This document shows, piece by piece, positions 61,335 to 64,000 of a DNA stretch of 64,000 nt. Position 1 is the stretch's first letter. The number at the start of each line of letters is the position of its first letter. The notes under the pieces were generated by a model. That model saw only the letters and a program-made list of their open reading frames with translations. It was not told the DNA's origin and did no database searches. The DNA comes from Panorpa germanica (Eukaryota > Arthropoda > Insecta > Mecoptera > Panorpidae): assembly GCA_963678705.1 (NCBI GenBank), contig OY783221.1, positions 3,038,001 to 3,102,000 on the forward strand. The letters run 5' to 3'. Both the position numbers and the translations under genes were made by a program.

Positions 61335-63449
61335 ATGTTCGGAAACTTTTTGATCAATTTAATTTTATTATTGCACGTACAGTCTAATGTGGTCTACAAA
61401 GCACATAACAATGATATTGATAGTGATGTAGCTGAATGTATAAGTGAAATAGTAGGGCGGTATTATTGGAATTGGTCAGATTTGCTAATTATCGATGCAT
61501 CTGTAAGTAGCTTTGAAAACAATTACGAAATCACTGAATTAAAAAAAAATCAAAACATAACCTCATTCGTGTTTCGCTACACTGGATTAGAAATGCAATT
61601 TGAACAAGTGCTTACTCGAATTAGACAAGTTGTCATCTACATAGATGATTTTAATTTATTGCAAGAGGTTTATCAGCAAATGACGCCAACTTCATTTTAC
61701 TTTGGAGGAATATTTACTGTAGTTTACACTAATAAATCGATAGACAATCACTACGAAATCGCATACAAGACATCCTTGTTGAGTTGGCATTACTTTATAA
61801 AGAATATGGTAATAATTATGTCAAATAATAGCGAATTAATAGTTTACAATTACTTTCCAATGGATTCCGAGAACTGTACTTATCCCAAAATGCAGCTTGC
61901 TGATATTTGGAACAACACAAAACGGTTTTATTATAACAATAATTTATTTCCACCAAAACTAATAACATTTAATGGCTGTCATCTGAAAATCGCTACCTTC
62001 GAATTACATCCGTTCATTAAAATGGCACCTAGCAACGTTCCTTACAAGAATTATCACCTTACTGGGATTGAAGGATCTATCATTAATCTTCTGGGAAAGA
62101 TTTTGAACTTTTCGTACGTTGTAACAATACCTAGTGATGGTGTAAGATGGGGTGAGTAATAATTAATTACCAGTAAAAATCCATTTGTCTCTCTCTCTCT
62201 TTGTACCCTACTTCTTCTTTTGCCGTTCCCTCCTTTCTTCTTCTCTGTGCCTCTGCAATTCACCATCATTCACTTCTCAACATCTCCTCAATCTTCATTT
62301 CACTATTTATTTTATGTTCTTGTCTCTCCTTTTGCTTTTTAGTCCTCCTTTTACACTTCTTCCTTATTATTCATATTATCTATTTAACATGTTTTAGGTA
62401 CGCTGTCCGAAAACGGTACTTGGTCAGGTGTTGCGGGTCTTCTACAATCAAAAAAAGTAGACTTAATGGTTGGCGCAATGTTCCCACTTCCAGAACGGAG
62501 CGAAATGTTTGACTGCACAAAGAGCTATTACACTTCCAACATTGTTTGGGCAGTATCTCAAGGACCTCCAAAACAAGCTTGGCTAAAAATATTCTACCCT
62601 TTAGGACGAAACATTTGGATATCCGTTACAGTATTATTTCTAGTTGCAACGTTCGTAATATTTTGTTTTAGACATATTAAAATCTTAGGCGAACTTGTGC
62701 TGGGTTTTCAAAATCATTATCCGTATTTCAATTTGATTGGATCATTTCTGGGGTTATCCCTTACATACGTACCTAAAGGTATCTTTGCAAGATATCTCCT
62801 CATAATATGGATGTTATATTCCCTTATCTTGCGAACATCTTATCAATCATGTTTGGTATATTTTCTGACTGATAACAAAAATAGTCCACATGTAGACACC
62901 TTGGATGAAATGATAGAACAGAATTACACTTTATGCAGCGCTGAAAGTGGTGATCAATTTTTTAAAGGAAATGAAAAAGCACTAGAAAGATTCAAAATTA
63001 CTAACAAAACTTTTATGGAAACTATGTTAGCCACACTTAGTTCCACTTACGCAAAATATGCGTTGTTAAATATTAAAGAAGTCCTTGATGAGTATAACAA
63101 AAAGATTATTTCAGAAGACAGATTCGTGTACACAGCTAGGGAAGCTATACTTACGTCGGAGTTGTCGTTCTACACAAGAAAATCGCATCCGATATTGAAG
63201 CCGCTTAGCGCAGCTATACAAAGATTAATTGATGTTGGCTTAAAACGAAGGATTGTCGATAGATATTACACCCCTTCGTCTCGCTTAATAAAATATCCAG
63301 TTAGAAGTGCAGAGCCAAAGAAGCTTCAAATGGGCCATATGATTGCGTGCTTCAAAATATTGGCGTTTGGATTACTTCTAAGTTCTATCGCTTTTATTGC
63401 AGAACTTGTGTATTTTAATGTAACAATCGGAAATGTGGTTTATAATTAG
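61335..63449 (+). CDS. Full-length ionotropic receptor (IR), two exons
   Basis: Predicted chemosensory ligand-gated cation channel, 622 aa, exons 61335-62151 and 62398-63449 (G|GT phase-1 junction, 246-bp CT-rich intron). The ATG at 61335 heads a signal peptide (MFGNFLINLILLLHVQSN). The amino-terminal domain spans about residues 25-210. S1 starts near 215 (HLKIATFELHPFI) and includes the IR hallmark NGTWSGVAGLLQSKKVDLMV and an Arg in PERSEMFD at the position that contacts the ligand carboxylate. TM1 is ~343-362 and a pore loop follows. TM2 ~403-428 ends RTSYQSCLVYFLTD. S2 spans ~430-575 and TM3 ~587-612. Length is normal and I see no stops or frameshifts. It differs clearly from the other IRs in the window, so it is another subfamily. 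I do not assign an orthologue name. Confidence 0.9.
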
Positions 63450-64000
63450 GTCTATCCTCAGTAAGAAGATTGTACTCAAATGAAATTATACTGGACTCAA
63501 GTGTAATTAAAAATTACAAAAGCGAAAAGAAGTGTATGCCAGTTACAGTTGAACCTTCGCACAGCAAGCCTATTCACCAAATTGCTTACTGAGTTATTTA
63601 CTAATTCTATCATAAAAGTTAACACGGCTTTATCATGTACAAAACATTATATACCATTAAAAATGCTTGAAGAACAGTGCAACTCTTTGTGAAATCTTTG
63701 AAATCCGCTTTTTCGTAGTAAAATTTTGCACCTCTTACAAAGACTTTTAAATTATTCAATAACATCGACCACACGATGCGTCCAACGTTGGAAGGTGTTT
63801 GTAGCATCGTTTGGTACCGGCTTAATAACTAATATTAGTGTCATTTGATGGTACTGGTAATAAAAAGTTTTGTCTCTTTAACTTGTTAATGATTTCTGTA
63901 ATATTGTGAGTAATTACGTGATTATTATTACTTGCACAATATAAATTGACATGTGTCAATACTATAAATACAGCGTCACGTGATTTTCACAAGCATAGCA
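63450..64000. other. Downstream flank of the terminal IR
   Basis: No gene recognised. A candidate AATAAA at 63859-63864 is 410 nt after the IR stop; closer variants (ATTAAA near 63505) are also possible. Short minus-strand frames show nothing recognisable. Confidence 0.4.

Noticed and set aside
62054..62269. Minus-strand and alternative-frame open frames across the terminal IR intron
   Set aside because: They are shadows of the IR exon and of its CT-rich intron.

Overview
The window is AT-rich nuclear DNA from an arthropod, almost certainly an insect. It carries multi-exon genes with short GT-AG introns (mostly about 55-250 bp), divergent ionotropic receptors (IRs, the chemosensory branch of ionotropic glutamate receptors found in insects and other protostomes), an insect-type secreted heme peroxidase, and remnants of LINE, SINE-like, hAT and Tc1-type elements. 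Compact introns and a long AT-rich satellite would fit a beetle, but order and species cannot be fixed from the sequence.

Layout. (1) 0.5-4.8 kb: two tandem IR paralogues, 8 exons each with identical exon lengths, both lacking a normal N-terminal domain and signal peptide. (2) 5.9-27.9 kb: a satellite array of about 22 kb, built of an alternating 232-bp (alpha) and 267-bp (beta) monomer, so the basic repeat is a 499-bp dimer. It shows higher-order block duplications, alpha-alpha and beta-beta register slips, an internal dyad, and diverged inverted or isolated copies outside the array. (3) 28.5-30.35 kb: an intronless full-length IR reading frame interrupted by a single in-frame TGA. (4) 30.4-57.1 kb: no convincing protein-coding gene. 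It holds two LINE 3' fragments, three copies of a poly(A)-tailed SINE-like element with target-site duplications (TSDs), a Tc1/mariner-like MITE and a related copy, a hAT-like MITE, a stray satellite remnant, a cluster of TGACGTCA motifs, and a TATA+Inr core promoter at 47.7 kb followed by a probable non-coding first exon. (5) 57.1-60.2 kb: a complete 12-coding-exon heme peroxidase (688 aa) that the 47.7-kb exon probably feeds through a 9.2-kb intron. (6) 61.3-63.4 kb: a full-length two-exon IR (622 aa).

Four IR loci of three unlike types lie in one 64-kb window, so this is a divergent chemoreceptor cluster. The satellite separates the tandem pair from the interrupted receptor. The peroxidase is an unrelated gene in the same interval. 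The observations most worth following up are the 499-bp dimeric satellite with its dyad and recombination junctions, the IR with one premature TGA (pseudogene or readthrough 'pseudo-pseudogene'), and the equal-exon-length IR pair without an amino-terminal domain.
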